A stretch of DNA of 7,321 bases, from positions 1 to 7,321 of the forward strand of contig JAKIYB010000224.1 in NCBI GenBank assembly GCA_022708765.1, written 5' to 3'. The position numbers and the translations under genes were made by a program. Shown here in pieces: positions 6,439 to 7,321 of this stretch (within the stretch, counting starts at the first letter, position 1; the number at the start of each line of letters is the position of its first letter). A model generated the notes under the pieces. It worked only from the letters and a program-made list of their open reading frames with translations, made no database searches and was not told the DNA's origin. The stretch comes from Armatimonadota bacterium. GTDB lineage: Bacteria > Armatimonadota > Hebobacteria > CAIYQO01.

Positions 6439-7321
6439 TCCTCGCCATCATCGGTGCCGGCAGTTCCTATACGCCGGAACTGATTCAGGGCTTGATTGAC
6501 CATGCGCGGCATGATCTGCCGGTGGCGGCCATACAGCTCATTGATCCGGATGCCAGCCGGTTGGAGATCATGGCCGGGCTGAGCGAGCGCATGGTCGCGG
6601 AGGCGGGATTGCCCATCCGCGTCTTCCGCGCCACGACATTGGATGCGCTGTCCGTGAATACCGGCTTCATTATCACGCAGATTCGCGTCGGCGGCATGGC
6701 CGCGCGCTACGTGGATGAGACGATCCCGCTGAAATACGGCATCATCGGCCAGGAAACCACCGGACCGGGCGGCATGTGCAAGGCGCTGCGGACCATTCCA
6801 GCCATGCTGGACATCGCGCGCGCGATTGAACAGCGCTGTCCCAACGCGTTCATCCTCAATTACACCAACCCCAGCGGCGTGATTACCGAAGCGGTATACA
6901 AATATTCCGGCGCCCGCATCATCGGACTGTGTTCCGGCATCCCTTCCATTCAGGCGGAACTGGCGACGGCGCTGGCGGATACATATCCAGACCTGCGCAC
7001 GTATTGTGTGGGATTGAACCACCTCGGTTTCGTGCATCGCTTCATCTCCGCCGGCCGGGATGTGACATCAGGGGCGATTGCGCGTTACTTCGACCGTGAA
7101 CTGGACGAGGGTCAACAACTGCAGGCGCGCATCGCCCGGTTGGTGGGGGCGGTGCCCATCGGCTACCTGAACTATTACGTCTACCGCAAGCTGTGTGTGG
7201 AGAAAGCGTTGGCCGCGCCGCAAACCCGCGCGCGGACCGTGGAGACGATCGAAGCCGACATCTTTACCGAGGCGGCGCGAACGGAAACGGTCGGCAAACC
7301 CGCCGCGCTGGCCGCGCGGGG
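6423..7321 (+). CDS. GH4 NAD- and metal-dependent 6-phospho-glycosidase (3' part missing)
   Basis: The first 299 codons are present; GH4 enzymes are usually about 430-480 residues, so roughly two thirds is seen. The family cleaves glycosides, mostly 6-phosphorylated, by oxidising C3 with NAD+, eliminating the aglycone and reducing again, using a divalent metal. N-terminal Rossmann motif: G11-A-G-S-S-Y-T-P-E-L, then L39-I-D-P-D for the nucleotide. R88-V-G-G-M followed by R95-Y-V-D-E, and I108-G-Q-E-T-T-G-P-G-G, then A-L-R-T-I-P are the most conserved blocks and look like the 6-phospho-beta-glucosidase branch. N146-Y-T-N-P-S-G is intact. The two metal ligands are present: C170 and H200 (G-L-N-H-L). 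Tyrosines at 248, 251 and 252 (G-Y-L-N-Y-Y) lie where the catalytic base is expected. The odd point is the tetrad after the metal cysteine, C170-S-G-I, which is not one of the known specificity types. It is third in the operon and would act in the cytoplasm on the product of the kinase. Confidence 0.92.
   Translation, partial: MHDGIILAIIGAGSSYTPELIQGLIDHARHDLPVAAIQLIDPDASRLEIMAGLSERMVAEAGLPIRVFRATTLDALSVNTGFIITQIRVGGMAARYVDETIPLKYGIIGQETTGPGGMCKALRTIPAMLDIARAIEQRCPNAFILNYTNPSGVITEAVYKYSGARIIGLCSGIPSIQAELATALADTYPDLRTYCVGLNHLGFVHRFISAGRDVTSGAIARYFDRELDEGQQLQARIARLVGAVPIGYLNYYVYRKLCVEKALAAPQTRARTVETIEADIFTEAARTETVGKPAALAAR

Noticed and set aside
6159..7037. 292-codon minus-strand frame
   Set aside because: It is antisense to the kinase end and the GH4 Rossmann region, both of which are strongly supported.

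Overview
The window is a gene-dense, G+C-rich piece of a bacterial chromosome that looks like a carbohydrate-use locus. It holds four protein genes and no RNA gene, insertion sequence, CRISPR array or origin that I could see. The taxon cannot be fixed from the sequence alone. Large secreted carbohydrate-active proteins fused to glutamine-amidotransferase-like domains, together with a BadF-type kinase and a GH4 enzyme, would fit a free-living polysaccharide degrader such as an Armatimonadota or PVC-group bacterium. That is inference.

Layout. Bases 1-1634 (minus strand) are the first 544 codons of a large secreted protein that runs off the left edge. It has a clear signal peptide, a beta-rich body and the start of a helical region, and resembles polysaccharide lyase or hydrolase architectures without a family I can name firmly. 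Bases 1635-1792 are the only real intergenic gap. It lies between two divergent genes, so it should carry both promoters, and it contains a curious series of YGAAA pentamers. Bases 1793-5467 (plus) encode a 1224-residue secreted protein: a GH66-like (dextranase-type) core, a glutamine-amidotransferase-like domain without the catalytic cysteine, and a long helical tail. Bases 5464-6438 (plus) encode a BadF/N-acetylglucosamine-kinase-type sugar kinase. Bases 6423-7321 (plus) encode the first 299 codons of a GH4 NAD-dependent phospho-glycosidase, cut by the right edge.

How the genes may work together. The three plus-strand genes overlap (4 bp, then 16 bp) and are almost certainly one operon. A plausible flow is: the exported GH66-like protein binds or trims an extracellular glucan-type polymer; short oligosaccharides enter through a transporter outside the window; the kinase phosphorylates the sugar or glycoside inside the cell; and the GH4 enzyme hydrolyses the phosphorylated glycoside. 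This would replace the phosphotransferase system that normally supplies GH4 substrates. The most unusual point is that the GH4 enzyme carries C-S-G-I at the metal-site tetrad that normally reports specificity, which matches none of the tetrads I know. Its partner kinase is also altered in loops that normally contact phosphate and sugar.
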